From an uncultured SAR86 cluster bacterium (GTDB taxonomy: Bacteria; Pseudomonadota; Gammaproteobacteria; Magnimaribacterales; D2472): a DNA stretch of 60,263 nucleotides. Shown here piece after piece: positions 28,013-36,260 of the stretch (positions within the stretch are counted from its first letter, which is position 1; each line of letters opens with the position of its first letter). The translations under genes were made by a program, and so were the position numbers. The stretch is taken from positions 1 to 60,263 of the forward strand of contig CACJBC010000006.1 in assembly GCA_902591565.1 (NCBI GenBank). Reading direction: 5' to 3'. Below the pieces are notes generated by a model. It searched no databases. It was given only the letters and a program-made list of their open reading frames with translations, and was not told where the DNA came from.

Positions 28013-28041
28013 ATTCTATAGGCAAAGTAGATAAATTTAAA
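28013..28041 (-). promoter_or_regulatory. Possible sigma-70 promoter of rpsB-tsf
   Basis: On the minus strand TTTAAA (28036-28041) and TAGAAT (28013-28018) are spaced by 17 bases. The -35 box matches four of six consensus positions and the -10 box five of six. It would give a leader of about 95 bases containing the hairpin next to rpsB. It lies in the 138-base gap between dapB and rpsB, the largest protein-free gap in this half of the window. Confidence 0.42.
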
Positions 28042-28048
28042 GTAATTT

Positions 28049-28699
28049 CTACATAAAAAAGTCTTGAGTTGTGTACATTCCTGGAGAAATACCAGTCATT
28101 GATTTTGCAATTGATATAGCACCGTCTGCAAATATTTTTCTTGATAAAGCTTCGTGTTTAAAACTTATATGATTAGCATTATTAAAGAAGGTTACTTCAT
28201 GGATTCCAAAAACATCTAATATTCTTTTAGATTCTATTTCAACTGAGGTTATATATTTCTTATTATTATTTAACTCAATAAACTTTTTTAGCTCGATAGC
28301 AGTTCCAGATGGTGCATCAACCTTTTGAGTATGATGTGTTTCAGAAATTAAACATTTCATAGAATCTGAGTTATCTTTTAAAAATTGTTTAATGTTTTTT
28401 TTAAAATAAAAGATGCCCTTACTCATATTAAAGGAGAGCATGATAGGAATTTCATTTGAAGCTTCTTCTATTTGTTTGAGTTCAATATCCGTAAAACCTG
28501 TTGTACCAATAATTAATGGCTTTTTATACTCCTTAGCCTCTTGAACAAGAGATATTGTTGATTCAGGTCTTGAAAAATCAATCACTATATCTGAATCGCT
28601 GACTGTTTTTACAATCTTAAGATCAGGATCATCAAGAACTATATCCTTTATAGCTATGCCCATCTTTCCAGATAAACCATTAACAAAAATATTTTTCAT
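28049..28699 (-). CDS. dapB: 4-Hydroxy-tetrahydrodipicolinate reductase, compact form
   Basis: 216 residues against 273 in E. coli. Second enzyme of the lysine/diaminopimelate branch. The nucleotide loop GLSGKMG (residues 9-15), IIGTTGF and the catalytic block ETHHTQKVDAPSGTA are intact. About 30 residues are missing from the nucleotide-binding fold between the glycine loop and VIDFSRPE, and the usual RAGDIVGEH segment is shortened to DVFGIHEV. A similar length is known for Thermotoga DapB, so the gene is likely functional. It follows dnaJ after 3 bases, as in Pseudomonas, but carAB does not follow. Confidence 0.92.
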   Translation of the reverse strand: MKNIFVNGLSGKMGIAIKDIVLDDPDLKIVKTVSDSDIVIDFSRPESTISLVQEAKEYKKPLIIGTTGFTDIELKQIEEASNEIPIMLSFNMSKGIFYFKKNIKQFLKDNSDSMKCLISETHHTQKVDAPSGTAIELKKFIELNNNKKYITSVEIESKRILDVFGIHEVTFFNNANHISFKHEALSRKIFADGAISIAKSMTGISPGMYTTQDFFM

Positions 28700-28702
28700 T
28701 AA

Positions 28703-29806
28703 TTAATCCTTAATTTCGTTACAAGCTTGATTAAAGGCGTCTGTGCCAGGAAAGTTTTTATGCTGAGATAAGGAATCAGTAAAGGACTTTAAAAGTTTTA
28801 ACTGTTTTCTGTCTAAATTTGATGGAGTTTCAACTACAACTCTGCAAAGAATGTCACCTCGTCTGCTATTTCTTACTACTGTGGCACCTTTCCCTCTTAT
28901 TCTAAATACCTTTCCTGTTTGTGTTTGTGCTGGAATTTTTAATGAAATTGGGCCCTCTAAAGTTGGTATTTGTATTGATCCACCTATAATTGACACTTCA
29001 AACGGGATTGGAGATTCAATATATAAATCTTTACCATCTCTTTCAAATAAGGGGTTTTCTAAAACTCTTATTGCAACGTATAGATCTCCTGATTGACCAC
29101 CTTTTTGCCATTCACCCTCCCCACTTAGTCTAACTTTATCCCCATTATCAACCCCTGCTGGAATGTTAACTGATAAAGTTTTATTCTCTTTGATAGCACC
29201 TATACCTCCACAAGTTCTGCACTTATCTTTAATTACTTGGCCTGTACCAGAGCAAACTGAACATGTTTGTTGAACTGAAAAAAATCCCTGTTGCATTCTA
29301 ACTTGGCCTGCTCCATTGCAATTCGAACAAGTTACAGGACTTGTTCCTTTTGCAGCACCACTTCCATTACAATCATGACACTCTTTGTGAGATGGTATCT
29401 TTATTTTCTTTTGGGTACCAAGAACTGCTTCTTTAAGGGAGAGATCTAAATTGTATTGAAGATCAGATCCTCTTCTTTGCCTTCTTGATGATGATCTGGT
29501 TCCAAAAACATCTCCAAATATGTCACCAAAAATATCATTGATATTTATATCGTTAAAATTAGGGCCTCCGCCACCCATGCCCTGCACTCCTTGATGACCA
29601 AACTGATCATAAGCTGATTTTTTTTGAGGGTCTGATAGAACATCATATGCCTCTGCTGCTTCTTTAAATTTTTCAGCAGCTTCAGGATTATCTGGGTTTC
29701 TATCTGGATGAAATTTCATTGCCTTCTTTTTGAAGGCTTTTTTTAACTCAGCGGCAGAAGCGTCTCGAGAGACTTCTAAAGTTTCATAATAGTCTCTCTT
29801 AGACAT
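28703..29806 (-). CDS. dnaJ: Chaperone DnaJ (Hsp40)
   Basis: 367 residues with all parts of a type I DnaJ. The J domain carries HPD in [12 protein letters not shown] Gly/Phe-rich linker follows ([12 protein letters not shown]), then four zinc-binding repeats [24 protein letters not shown] and CRTCGGIG, then the C-terminal substrate-binding domains. It stimulates DnaK ATPase and delivers substrates. It lies 7 bases after dnaK in the grpE-dnaK-dnaJ-dapB run. Confidence 0.97.
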   Translation of the reverse strand: MSKRDYYETLEVSRDASAAELKKAFKKKAMKFHPDRNPDNPEAAEKFKEAAEAYDVLSDPQKKSAYDQFGHQGVQGMGGGGPNFNDININDIFGDIFGDVFGTRSSSRRQRRGSDLQYNLDLSLKEAVLGTQKKIKIPSHKECHDCNGSGAAKGTSPVTCSNCNGAGQVRMQQGFFSVQQTCSVCSGTGQVIKDKCRTCGGIGAIKENKTLSVNIPAGVDNGDKVRLSGEGEWQKGGQSGDLYVAIRVLENPLFERDGKDLYIESPIPFEVSIIGGSIQIPTLEGPISLKIPAQTQTGKVFRIRGKGATVVRNSRRGDILCRVVVETPSNLDRKQLKLLKSFTDSLSQHKNFPGTDAFNQACNEIKD

Positions 29807-29813
29807 TTTTGAT

Positions 29814-31724
29814 CTATTTATTTTCTTCTTTTACTTCTTCAAATTCAGCATCAACCGTATTGTCAGAGTTTTCAGCAGAACTCTCGTCTTGAGGTTGAGC
29901 ATCTCCTTCTGGTGTATATAGCTTTTGCGTCAAGGGAGTCAGAACATCATTTACACCCTTAGTTGCAACTTCAATAGACTCGATATTTTCTGAAGTTATA
30001 GCTTTCTCCAACTCTACAACAGCATCTTCTACTTGTGATTTTTCATCATCAGTTAACTTGTCACCTGACTCTTCAATAGTTTTTCTTGTAGCGTGCACTA
30101 GCATATCAGCATTATTTTTTGTTTTTACTAGCTCTTCGAATTTTTTATCATCCTCTGCGTTAGCTTCTGCATCTTTAACCATCTTTTCAATATCTTCATC
30201 TGAAAGTCCGCTTGATGCCTTAATAACAATTGATTGCTCTTTGCCAGTATTCTTATCTTTTGCTGATACATTTAAAATACCATTAGCATCTAGATCAAAC
30301 GATACCTCAATTTGTGGAACACCTCTTGTTGCAGGAGGAATATCTGTAAGATTGAACTGCCCTAGTGACTTATTTTGGGCTGCCTGAGTTCTTTCACCTT
30401 GGATAACATGCACGGTAACGGCAGTCTGATTATCCTCAGCAGTTGAGAATACCTGTGATTTTTGAGTTGGAATAGTAGTATTCTTCTCAATTAGCGGTGT
30501 TGCAACGCCACCCAGTGTCTCTATACCGAGAGTTAAAGGCGTAACATCTAATAATAGAACATCAGTAGTGTCTCCAGAGAGAACAGAACCTTGTATTGCA
30601 GCACCGACGGCTACAGCTTCATCTGGATTGAGGTCTTTTCTTGGATCTTTACCAAAAAACTCAGAAACCTTCTTTTGTACTAGTGGCATTCTTGTCTGTC
30701 CACCAACAAGAAGAATTTCAGATATCTCATCTTTAGAAATCTTTGCATCTTTAAGTGCAAGTTTTAATGGTTCTAAACTTTTATCAACTAAATCCTCAAC
30801 CAATGATTCTAATTTTGCTCTAGTAATTTTATGAACAAAATGTTTTGGTCCTGAGCTGTCAGCAGTTATATATGGAAGATTAACCTCTGTTTGTTCTGAA
30901 GAAGATAATTCAATTTTAGCTTTTTCAGCAGCCTCTTTAAGTCTTTGCAAAGCAAGAGGATCGCTTTTCAAGTCAAAGCCTGATTCATTCTTGAATTGTT
31001 CTACAAAATAATCAATTAATCTTAAGTCAAAATCTTCACCACCTAAGAATGTATCTCCATTTGTAGATAAAACTTCAAACTGATGCTCTCCATCGACATC
31101 GGATATTTCAATAATTGAGATATCAAATGTTCCTCCACCAAGATCATACACAGCAACAGTCGAGTCGCCTTTATGCTTATCAAGTCCGTATGCAAGTGCA
31201 GCAGCTGTTGGTTCGTTTATAATTCTTTTTACGTCCAAACCTGCTATCTTTCCAGCGTCTTTAGTTGCCTGTCTTTGTGAATCATTAAAGTAAGCAGGCA
31301 CAGTAATAACTGCCTCCTTTACTTCATGTCCAAGATAGTCTTCTGCAGTTTTTTTCATTTTCTTTAAAACCTCAGCAGCTACTTGAGGTGGTGCTAGTTT
31401 TTTATTAGATGCTTCCACCCAAGCATCTCCGTTATCTGCTTTAATAATTTTATATGGCACCATATCAGCATCTTTGCTTACAACCTCATCATCAAAAGTT
31501 CTACCAATGAGCCTTTTAATTGCATATAAAGTATTTTCAGGATTGGTTACAGCTTGTCTTTTTGCTGGTAATCCAACAAGTACCTCATCATTATCTGTGT
31601 AAGCAATAACTGATGGGGTGGTTCTCCCACCCTCAGCATTTTCAATAACTTTTTGTTGTTGTCCTTCTATCACAGCAACACAGCTATTTGTGGTACCTAA
31701 ATCAATTCCTATTATTTTTGACAT
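29814..31724 (-). CDS. dnaK: Chaperone DnaK (Hsp70)
   Basis: 636 residues (E. coli 638). The ATPase domain opens with [17 protein letters not shown] and includes [15 protein letters not shown] and [13 protein letters not shown]. The interdomain linker is [10 protein letters not shown], followed by the substrate-binding domain and an acidic end ([12 protein letters not shown]). ATG-started, 12 bases after grpE. Probably expressed from the sigma-32-type promoter upstream of grpE. Confidence 0.98.
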   Translation of the reverse strand: MSKIIGIDLGTTNSCVAVIEGQQQKVIENAEGGRTTPSVIAYTDNDEVLVGLPAKRQAVTNPENTLYAIKRLIGRTFDDEVVSKDADMVPYKIIKADNGDAWVEASNKKLAPPQVAAEVLKKMKKTAEDYLGHEVKEAVITVPAYFNDSQRQATKDAGKIAGLDVKRIINEPTAAALAYGLDKHKGDSTVAVYDLGGGTFDISIIEISDVDGEHQFEVLSTNGDTFLGGEDFDLRLIDYFVEQFKNESGFDLKSDPLALQRLKEAAEKAKIELSSSEQTEVNLPYITADSSGPKHFVHKITRAKLESLVEDLVDKSLEPLKLALKDAKISKDEISEILLVGGQTRMPLVQKKVSEFFGKDPRKDLNPDEAVAVGAAIQGSVLSGDTTDVLLLDVTPLTLGIETLGGVATPLIEKNTTIPTQKSQVFSTAEDNQTAVTVHVIQGERTQAAQNKSLGQFNLTDIPPATRGVPQIEVSFDLDANGILNVSAKDKNTGKEQSIVIKASSGLSDEDIEKMVKDAEANAEDDKKFEELVKTKNNADMLVHATRKTIEESGDKLTDDEKSQVEDAVVELEKAITSENIESIEVATKGVNDVLTPLTQKLYTPEGDAQPQDESSAENSDNTVDAEFEEVKEENK

Positions 31725-31736
31725 AATATTTTTCCT

Positions 31737-32291
31737 CTAATTTTTTATTACTGTAACTCTTGCTGGTCTTACTACCCTTGAGTGCAATTCCCAACCTCTT
31801 TGAAACACATTTCCAATAGAACCATTCTCTTTATCCTTATTCTGCTCCATTGTTACAGCTTCATGTTTTTCTGGATTAAATTCTTCATTAACAGGATAAA
31901 TGGGTATCATTCCAAATTTATCAAGGGCAGACTCAAAAGACTTTAAAGTTAATTCAATGCCTTCTTTATCTTCTTTGGTAGCATCTTTGGATAAATTATT
32001 TAATGCGTGTTCTAAATTATCAATTACTGGCATTAATTCAATAAGAAGCTTTTCAACCCCATATTTATGGGCTTTTTCTACCTCATTTACAGTTCTTTTT
32101 AAAGCATTATCTAAGTCAGCATTAGCTCTTAAAACTGATTTTTCTAATTCTTCATTAATATCAACTAGCTCCTCATAAGTTGGAGAACCAAGATTTTCTT
32201 TTTTAGAATCATCAGGATCAACTGCTGATTCATCAGTATTTATGATGTCATTTTCAGCATCAGTTTCTTTGACTTTTTTTTCTTTTGGCAT
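31737..32291 (-). CDS. grpE: Nucleotide exchange factor GrpE
   Basis: 184 residues. It releases ADP from DnaK. The N-terminus is acidic and probably disordered (residues 1-40). A long coiled coil follows (LRANADLDNALKRTVNEVEKA in part), then the beta domain with the family pattern NPEKHEAVTM and the C-terminal LHSRVVRPARVTV. First gene after the sigma-32-type promoter. In Pseudomonas recN lies between fur and grpE; here only 63 bases do. Confidence 0.95.
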   Translation of the reverse strand: MPKEKKVKETDAENDIINTDESAVDPDDSKKENLGSPTYEELVDINEELEKSVLRANADLDNALKRTVNEVEKAHKYGVEKLLIELMPVIDNLEHALNNLSKDATKEDKEGIELTLKSFESALDKFGMIPIYPVNEEFNPEKHEAVTMEQNKDKENGSIGNVFQRGWELHSRVVRPARVTVIKN

Positions 32292-32313
32292 ATTTAAATC
32301 CTATTTGATTCAT

Positions 32314-32341
32314 ATATTGGGATTTAAATTTTCAGTTCAAG
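32314..32341 (-). promoter_or_regulatory. Sigma-32 (RpoH) heat-shock promoter for grpE-dnaK-dnaJ-dapB
   Basis: On the minus strand CTTGAAC (32335-32341) is followed after 13 bases by CCCAATAT (32314-32321). The sigma-32 consensus is CTTGAAA, 13-14 bases, CCCCATNT, so both boxes and spacing fit with one or two mismatches. It lies in the 63-base gap between fur and grpE, directly upstream of the Hsp70 genes where heat-shock promoters usually sit. Transcription would begin near 32307, giving a leader of about 15 bases. Confidence 0.75.
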
Positions 32342-32354
32342 TGCAGAACTTGAT

Positions 32355-32774
32355 TTATGATTCTATTTTTCTTACATGAAGAATCATGCTGTGATCAACT
32401 AACTCATATCCTTTTTTATTAGCTATTTCATGTTGTAATTTCTCTAACTCTTCATCATGAAACTCCATAACTTTTCCTGTATCAACATCTACCATATGAT
32501 CATGATGTTCGTCAGAGTTAATTTCATATACTGCTTTACTATTTTCAAAATGATGTTTTGTTACCATTCCAGCAGCTTCGAACTGTGTAAGAACCCTGTA
32601 TATAGTTGCTAAGCCTATATCCTCATTTTTAGAAATTAATTCTTTATAAATATCTTCAGCGCTAAAATGCGCTTCTTCTTGAATTGCTGTGGAGGCAAGA
32701 ACTTCCATTATCTTTATTCTAGGCAGAGTAGCTTTTAAACCAGCTTTCTTTAATTCTTCGTTTTGATTCGGCAT
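32355..32774 (-). CDS. fur: Ferric uptake regulator Fur, cysteine-free
   Basis: 139 residues. The winged-helix DNA-binding half has KKAGLKATLPRIKIMEVL and GLATIYRVLTQFEAAGMV. The metal-binding half keeps the histidine cluster HHDH and the C-terminal dimer part. The position of the CxxC that binds structural zinc in E. coli Fur reads DHMVDVDTGKV, and the whole protein has no cysteine. Pseudomonas Fur also lacks part of this site, and the sequence around it is similar (GYELVDHSMILHVRK). The bamE gene upstream is divergent, as in Pseudomonas. Fur is the best call within the family. Confidence 0.9.
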   Translation of the reverse strand: MPNQNEELKKAGLKATLPRIKIMEVLASTAIQEEAHFSAEDIYKELISKNEDIGLATIYRVLTQFEAAGMVTKHHFENSKAVYEINSDEHHDHMVDVDTGKVMEFHDEELEKLQHEIANKKGYELVDHSMILHVRKIES

Positions 32775-32844
32775 GCTATGAAATTTTTAAAATATTTTAT
32801 TGTCATATTCAATTAAGTGAACAGACTTTAAACTTATAACAAAG

Positions 32845-32850
32845 TATAAT
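32845..32850 (+). promoter_or_regulatory. Possible -10 element for bamE
   Basis: A perfect TATAAT lies 11 bases before the bamE ATG, in the 87-base divergent gap between fur and bamE (32775-32861). No good -35 box is seen at 16-18 bases. If used, transcription would start only a few bases before the ATG, leaving almost no leader. I see no convincing Fur box in the gap. Confidence 0.28.
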
Positions 32851-32861
32851 CCAAAATAATT

Positions 32862-33197
32862 ATGAAACAACTTGCTTCAATATTCTTTATAACAATTTTT
32901 ATCATTTCTATGAGTTCCTGCTCATCTTTAAGTCCTTATAAGGTTCCAGTACTGCAAGGAAATATATTTGCAGATGAAGATCTTGAAAAATTATCTGAGG
33001 GCCTAACAAAAGAACAAGTTAAATTTATATTTGGTACAGCACTTATTCAGGACCCTTTTAGAGAATCAAGATGGGACTATTTCAATTCAATTAAGGTTGG
33101 TGAAAAAATAATTGCTGAGAACAAACTAACAATCTTTTTTGATGAAAATGATTTAGTTGAAAGTTGGGTTGTTGAAAAATCTGATAATAAGGATTAA
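32862..33197 (+). CDS. bamE: Outer membrane assembly lipoprotein BamE (SmpA/OmlA)
   Basis: 111 residues. A lipoprotein signal peptide ends at the lipobox Cys in ISMSSC (Cys20). The mature protein has the BamE start YKVPVLQGN, then LTKEQVKFIFGTALIQDPF and RWDYF, the family core. It supports BamA and BamD in outer membrane protein assembly. It diverges from fur and converges on rnfH, sharing a TTAA stop overlap of four bases. Confidence 0.93.
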   Translation: MKQLASIFFITIFIISMSSCSSLSPYKVPVLQGNIFADEDLEKLSEGLTKEQVKFIFGTALIQDPFRESRWDYFNSIKVGEKIIAENKLTIFFDENDLVESWVVEKSDNKD

Positions 33198-33472
33198 ATC
33201 TTATTAAGCCTTCTTTGTTTAGGATCTTGATTTAGTGGTCTAAGTAATTCAACCCTTTCACCTTCTTTAAGCCGATATTTATTAGGAAGAGCTTTAAAGT
33301 TTCCGTCAAGTAACTCACTATTAACAGCAATTATTAAGTCATGATCTAAATTTGATATGATCTGATTGATCTCATCGAACTCAATAAGCTCGCTTACAGT
33401 TATACTTGAAGAAACATCAAATTCATAGAAATACTTTTTATTAACTCCTTGATAAGTAAAAAAAACTTTCAT
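33194..33472 (-). CDS. rnfH: RnfH/RatB family ubiquitin-like protein
   Basis: 92 residues with a beta-grasp fold. The C-terminal signature LKEGERVELLRPLNQDPKQRR matches E. coli RnfH (GDRVEIYRPLIADPKELRR), given here in pieces. The cellular role is not settled. It forms an overlapping pair with ratA (ATGA overlap), a conserved arrangement, and its stop overlaps that of bamE. Confidence 0.88.
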   Translation of the reverse strand: MKVFFTYQGVNKKYFYEFDVSSSITVSELIEFDEINQIISNLDHDLIIAVNSELLDGNFKALPNKYRLKEGERVELLRPLNQDPKQRRLNKI

Positions 33473-33888
33473 GAAACTCTTTTAATGAATGATTCAATGA
33501 TATTCTTGGAAAAATTATCAACCAGTTGTTTTGGTGTAATAGCATCTAATAAAAATGGTAATTCATAAGTTGCATTAAAATTTATTTGGCATGAGCTTTC
33601 ATTTATGCTCTCTACAGTCCATTCGCCCTCAAATTTTTTAAAAGGGCCTTTTAGTTGTTTAATAATAATAGAACTTTCATTAATAATATTTTCAGATTCA
33701 ATAAAATAATCTTTACCTAGTAAATTAAATTCAAGCCTACCAATTTCTTTTGGAAATTCTCTTGACAGCAATATTGCACCAGTGCATCCAGGTATAAAGT
33801 TCGCATAGTCATTAAAATCAGTAACAACTTTTAAAACTTTTTTTGGATCAGCGTTTAAAACTTTTCGAAAATATATTTTTCTTGTCAT
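33469..33888 (-). CDS. ratA: RatA/Coq10-like START-domain protein
   Basis: 139 residues of the polyketide cyclase/START superfamily. The N-terminal pattern VLKVVTDFNDYANFIPGCTG is the family hallmark. Relatives are reported either as the ribosome-association toxin RatA or as ubiquinone-binding Coq10-like proteins; the sequence alone does not separate the two. It usually neighbours smpB, but here two membrane-protein genes lie between. Confidence 0.87.
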   Translation of the reverse strand: MTRKIYFRKVLNADPKKVLKVVTDFNDYANFIPGCTGAILLSREFPKEIGRLEFNLLGKDYFIESENIINESSIIIKQLKGPFKKFEGEWTVESINESSCQINFNATYELPFLLDAITPKQLVDNFSKNIIESFIKRVS

Positions 33889-33894
33889 GGAATA

Positions 33895-35244
33895 TTAAAA
33901 AATTTGACTATAAAAAATATATCCAACACACAAAGGAGCAACAAACTTTACAAAAAGCCTCCAAAGTAGATATAAACCATTATTTATCTGGCCTATTTCA
34001 TCCTTGATTAAAGATTTCTTCATAAACCAACCAACGAAAATAGCAATCAACATACCTCCTAAAGGAAGCAATATTTGGTTTGCAATAAAATCCATAGAAT
34101 CCAAAAAGTTTTTGCCTAAGACTATTTCTACATCTGACCAAATATTGAAACTTAGTGCAGAACCAATACCTAACACCCATATAAAAAATGAAATGATTTC
34201 AGCTGATCTTTTTCTGGATAAAATTCCTTCTTCTGAAAGATAGGCTACTCCAGGTTCAAGTAAAGAAATTGAAGAACTCAGAGCAGCAACCGATAATAGA
34301 ATAAAAAATAATGGACCAATTAATTGTCCAAATTGCATCTGGTTGAAAGCAGACAGCATTGAAACAAAAACCAATCCTGGGCCACTGTTAGGCTCTAGGT
34401 TAAATGCAAAAATGATAGGAAAAATTGCTAAACCAGCCAACATTGCTATTAAAGTATCTAATGAAGCAACCGTAAAAGATGAGCTTACTACTTTTTGATC
34501 TTTTGGCATGTATGCTCCGTAAGCCATAATTGAACCCATCCCAAGACTTAAACTAAAAAATGCTTGTCCCATTGCTTGTAATAAAGTAGCAGATGTAACG
34601 TTAGAAAAATCAGGAGCAAATAAGAATGACAAAGCTTTGGTAAAGTCTCCGTTAATCATAGAGTAAATAACCATAAATATCATTAAAAAACCAAGCATAG
34701 GCATCAAGATTTTCACCATTCTTCCAATACCATCTTTAATTCCTGCAGATACTATAAGTGCCGTCATCATCATAAAAATTGTATGCCATATAATTAAATT
34801 GACTGGTGATGAAATTACACTTGAAAATTGCTCAGGAGAGCTAATAGTTCCGCTTGAAGTTGCTGAAATGAAAATATAGTTCAAACATATTCCAGCAATA
34901 ACACTGTAAAAAGATAGAATCAGAATTCCAGCAAATATGCCACTCCAGCCTACAACTTGCCACATACTGCTCTTTTTAGATTCTAAAGCAACATTTTTCA
35001 TAGCATTAATGGGGCTATTACCAGCTTTTCTTCCAATGATAATCTCACTTATCATAATCGGCAGCCCTATAATTAATATGCATCCCAAATAGATTAATAC
35101 AAAAGCTCCTCCGCCATTTGTGCCTGCTTTATATGGAAATCCCCAAATATTACCAAGACCCACCGCAGATCCAGTTGCTGCTAAAATAAAAGTCCATTTT
35201 CCAATCCATGCACCATGAGATTTAAGTTGTTTTTGTATTTCCAT
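33895..35244 (-). CDS. Sodium:neurotransmitter symporter family transporter
   Basis: 449 residues, about 11 membrane segments, LeuT fold. The N-terminal signature is clear: WTFILAATGSAVGLGNIWGF followed by PYKAGTNGGGAFVLIY, which forms the sodium and substrate site in the unwound first helix. The central GQAFFSLSLGMGSIMAYGAY is also typical. The substrate is probably an amino acid or similar small molecule, but cannot be named. It lies 6 bases before ratA and 7 after the DUF3429 gene, so the three may be cotranscribed. It interrupts the usual ratA/smpB pair. Confidence 0.92.
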   Translation of the reverse strand: MEIQKQLKSHGAWIGKWTFILAATGSAVGLGNIWGFPYKAGTNGGGAFVLIYLGCILIIGLPIMISEIIIGRKAGNSPINAMKNVALESKKSSMWQVVGWSGIFAGILILSFYSVIAGICLNYIFISATSSGTISSPEQFSSVISSPVNLIIWHTIFMMMTALIVSAGIKDGIGRMVKILMPMLGFLMIFMVIYSMINGDFTKALSFLFAPDFSNVTSATLLQAMGQAFFSLSLGMGSIMAYGAYMPKDQKVVSSSFTVASLDTLIAMLAGLAIFPIIFAFNLEPNSGPGLVFVSMLSAFNQMQFGQLIGPLFFILLSVAALSSSISLLEPGVAYLSEEGILSRKRSAEIISFFIWVLGIGSALSFNIWSDVEIVLGKNFLDSMDFIANQILLPLGGMLIAIFVGWFMKKSLIKDEIGQINNGLYLLWRLFVKFVAPLCVGYIFYSQIF

Positions 35245-35251
35245 ATAATTA

Positions 35252-35713
35252 TTAATTTAGAGGGTTACTATAAGGATTAATCCAATAAGCTGTTGATATT
35301 AAAAAACTTATCGCTACTAGTAAAGAAAGCATTCTTCTGAATTTCTGATAGTCTTCATTTTTGTATTTAAAATCATATGTTGATTTTTCAAAGTAATAAA
35401 AAGATTGAAAACTTATAACTGATATTAATAGTGCAAACAGAATCAAATTTAAATAAATTAATATCAACATTGAACAGGAAATAAGACTGTAAATAATACC
35501 AATTGAAAGATTTTTCTTTTGCTGCGGCTGATCGTCACGCCAGCCCCACGAAATACCCCCTAAAAAAGTTAAAATTATTGAACCATAGGCTATTTGAAAA
35601 ATAATAGCTATTTCACCAATATAGCCACCTGTTATCCATGGAGTAATTGAAAATAAAGCAAATGGGGTAAACCCAATGTAGCCATAAGTTGATTTAATAG
35701 TATTAATGTTCAA
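35252..35713 (-). CDS. DUF3429 family membrane protein
   Basis: 153 residues with about four membrane segments. The N-terminal YGYIGFTPFALFSI and the motif IILTFLGGISWGWRDDQP match DUF3429, a family of unknown function. The start is TTG at 35713; an in-frame stop lies three codons upstream and no ATG is available. It diverges from smpB with 53 bases between the starts and precedes the SNF transporter gene by 7 bases. Confidence 0.75.
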   Translation of the reverse strand: MNINTIKSTYGYIGFTPFALFSITPWITGGYIGEIAIIFQIAYGSIILTFLGGISWGWRDDQPQQKKNLSIGIIYSLISCSMLILIYLNLILFALLISVISFQSFYYFEKSTYDFKYKNEDYQKFRRMLSLLVAISFLISTAYWINPYSNPLN

Positions 35714-35732
35714 TGTTATTTATAAGTTTTTC

Positions 35733-35760
35733 TTGCACTGGGCGCATCTAAGGACATAAT
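35733..35760 (+). promoter_or_regulatory. Possible promoter of smpB, giving a leaderless message
   Basis: TTGCAC (35733-35738) and CATAAT (35755-35760) are spaced by 16 bases on the plus strand. The -10 box ends 6 bases before the smpB ATG, so the expected transcription start falls on or beside the A of the ATG. There would be no room for a Shine-Dalgarno sequence, and none is seen. Tentative. Confidence 0.35.
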
Positions 35761-35766
35761 AAAGAC

Positions 35767-36231
35767 ATGTCCAAAGATAAGCCTCCATTAATTGTAAGAA
35801 ATAAAACAGCAACAAGAAACTATAAACTTGGAGAATCTTTTCAGGCAGGAATAGTTTTAGAAGGTTGGGAAGTCAAATCTTTAAGAAACGGAAAAGTAGA
35901 TATTAAAGATTCATATGTAACTTTTAAAAATAATGAAGCGTGGCTAATTGGAACTAAGATAGATCCACCAGCTTCACTAAAGAATTTTGATACAGATCCC
36001 ACTAGATCAAGAAAGCTTCTATTACACAAAAAAGAAATATCTCAGCTGCAAAAATTGAAAGGAGAAAAAGGTTTAACAGTTGTTCTTACTTCAATATATT
36101 GGAAAGAAAATCATATCAAATGTGATATAGCAACTGGTAAAGGTAAGAAGCTTTATGACCAGAGACAAGATATTAAAAAAAGGGATTGGGAACGAGATCA
36201 GGGAAGAATTCTTAAAAATTCAAGAAAATGA
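35767..36231 (+). CDS. smpB: SsrA-binding protein SmpB
   Basis: 154 residues (E. coli 160). It binds tmRNA and rescues stalled ribosomes. It shows RNKTATRNYKLGESFQAGIV, GWEVKSLRNGKVDIKDSYV and RSRKLLLHKKEI, each a family block. The C-terminal tail that enters the mRNA channel ends KKRDWERDQGRILKNSRK. It lies 29 bases upstream of its RNA partner ssrA, an arrangement found in many bacteria. Confidence 0.96.
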   Translation: MSKDKPPLIVRNKTATRNYKLGESFQAGIVLEGWEVKSLRNGKVDIKDSYVTFKNNEAWLIGTKIDPPASLKNFDTDPTRSRKLLLHKKEISQLQKLKGEKGLTVVLTSIYWKENHIKCDIATGKGKKLYDQRQDIKKRDWERDQGRILKNSRK

Positions 36232-36242
36232 CATTAATAATG

Positions 36243-36248
36243 TATAAT
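36243..36248 (+). promoter_or_regulatory. Possible -10 element for ssrA
   Basis: TATAAT lies 12 bases before the mature tmRNA 5' end and 11 bases after the smpB stop. The -35 position would fall inside the end of smpB, where only a weak hexamer (TCAAGA, 36220-36225) is seen. Cotranscription with smpB and RNase P processing is an alternative. Confidence 0.35.
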
Positions 36249-36260
36249 TCTGCACCCCAT

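Noticed and set aside
28851-31050. Long open frames on the plus strand opposite dnaJ and dnaK
   Set aside because: They mirror the codon pattern of the opposite strand, have no recognisable domains and lie wholly inside certain genes.
32331-32350. Terminator hairpin after grpE promoter / end of fur
   Set aside because: AGTTC/GAACT arms give only five weak pairs and are not followed by T residues; the bases are better explained by the sigma-32 -35 box.
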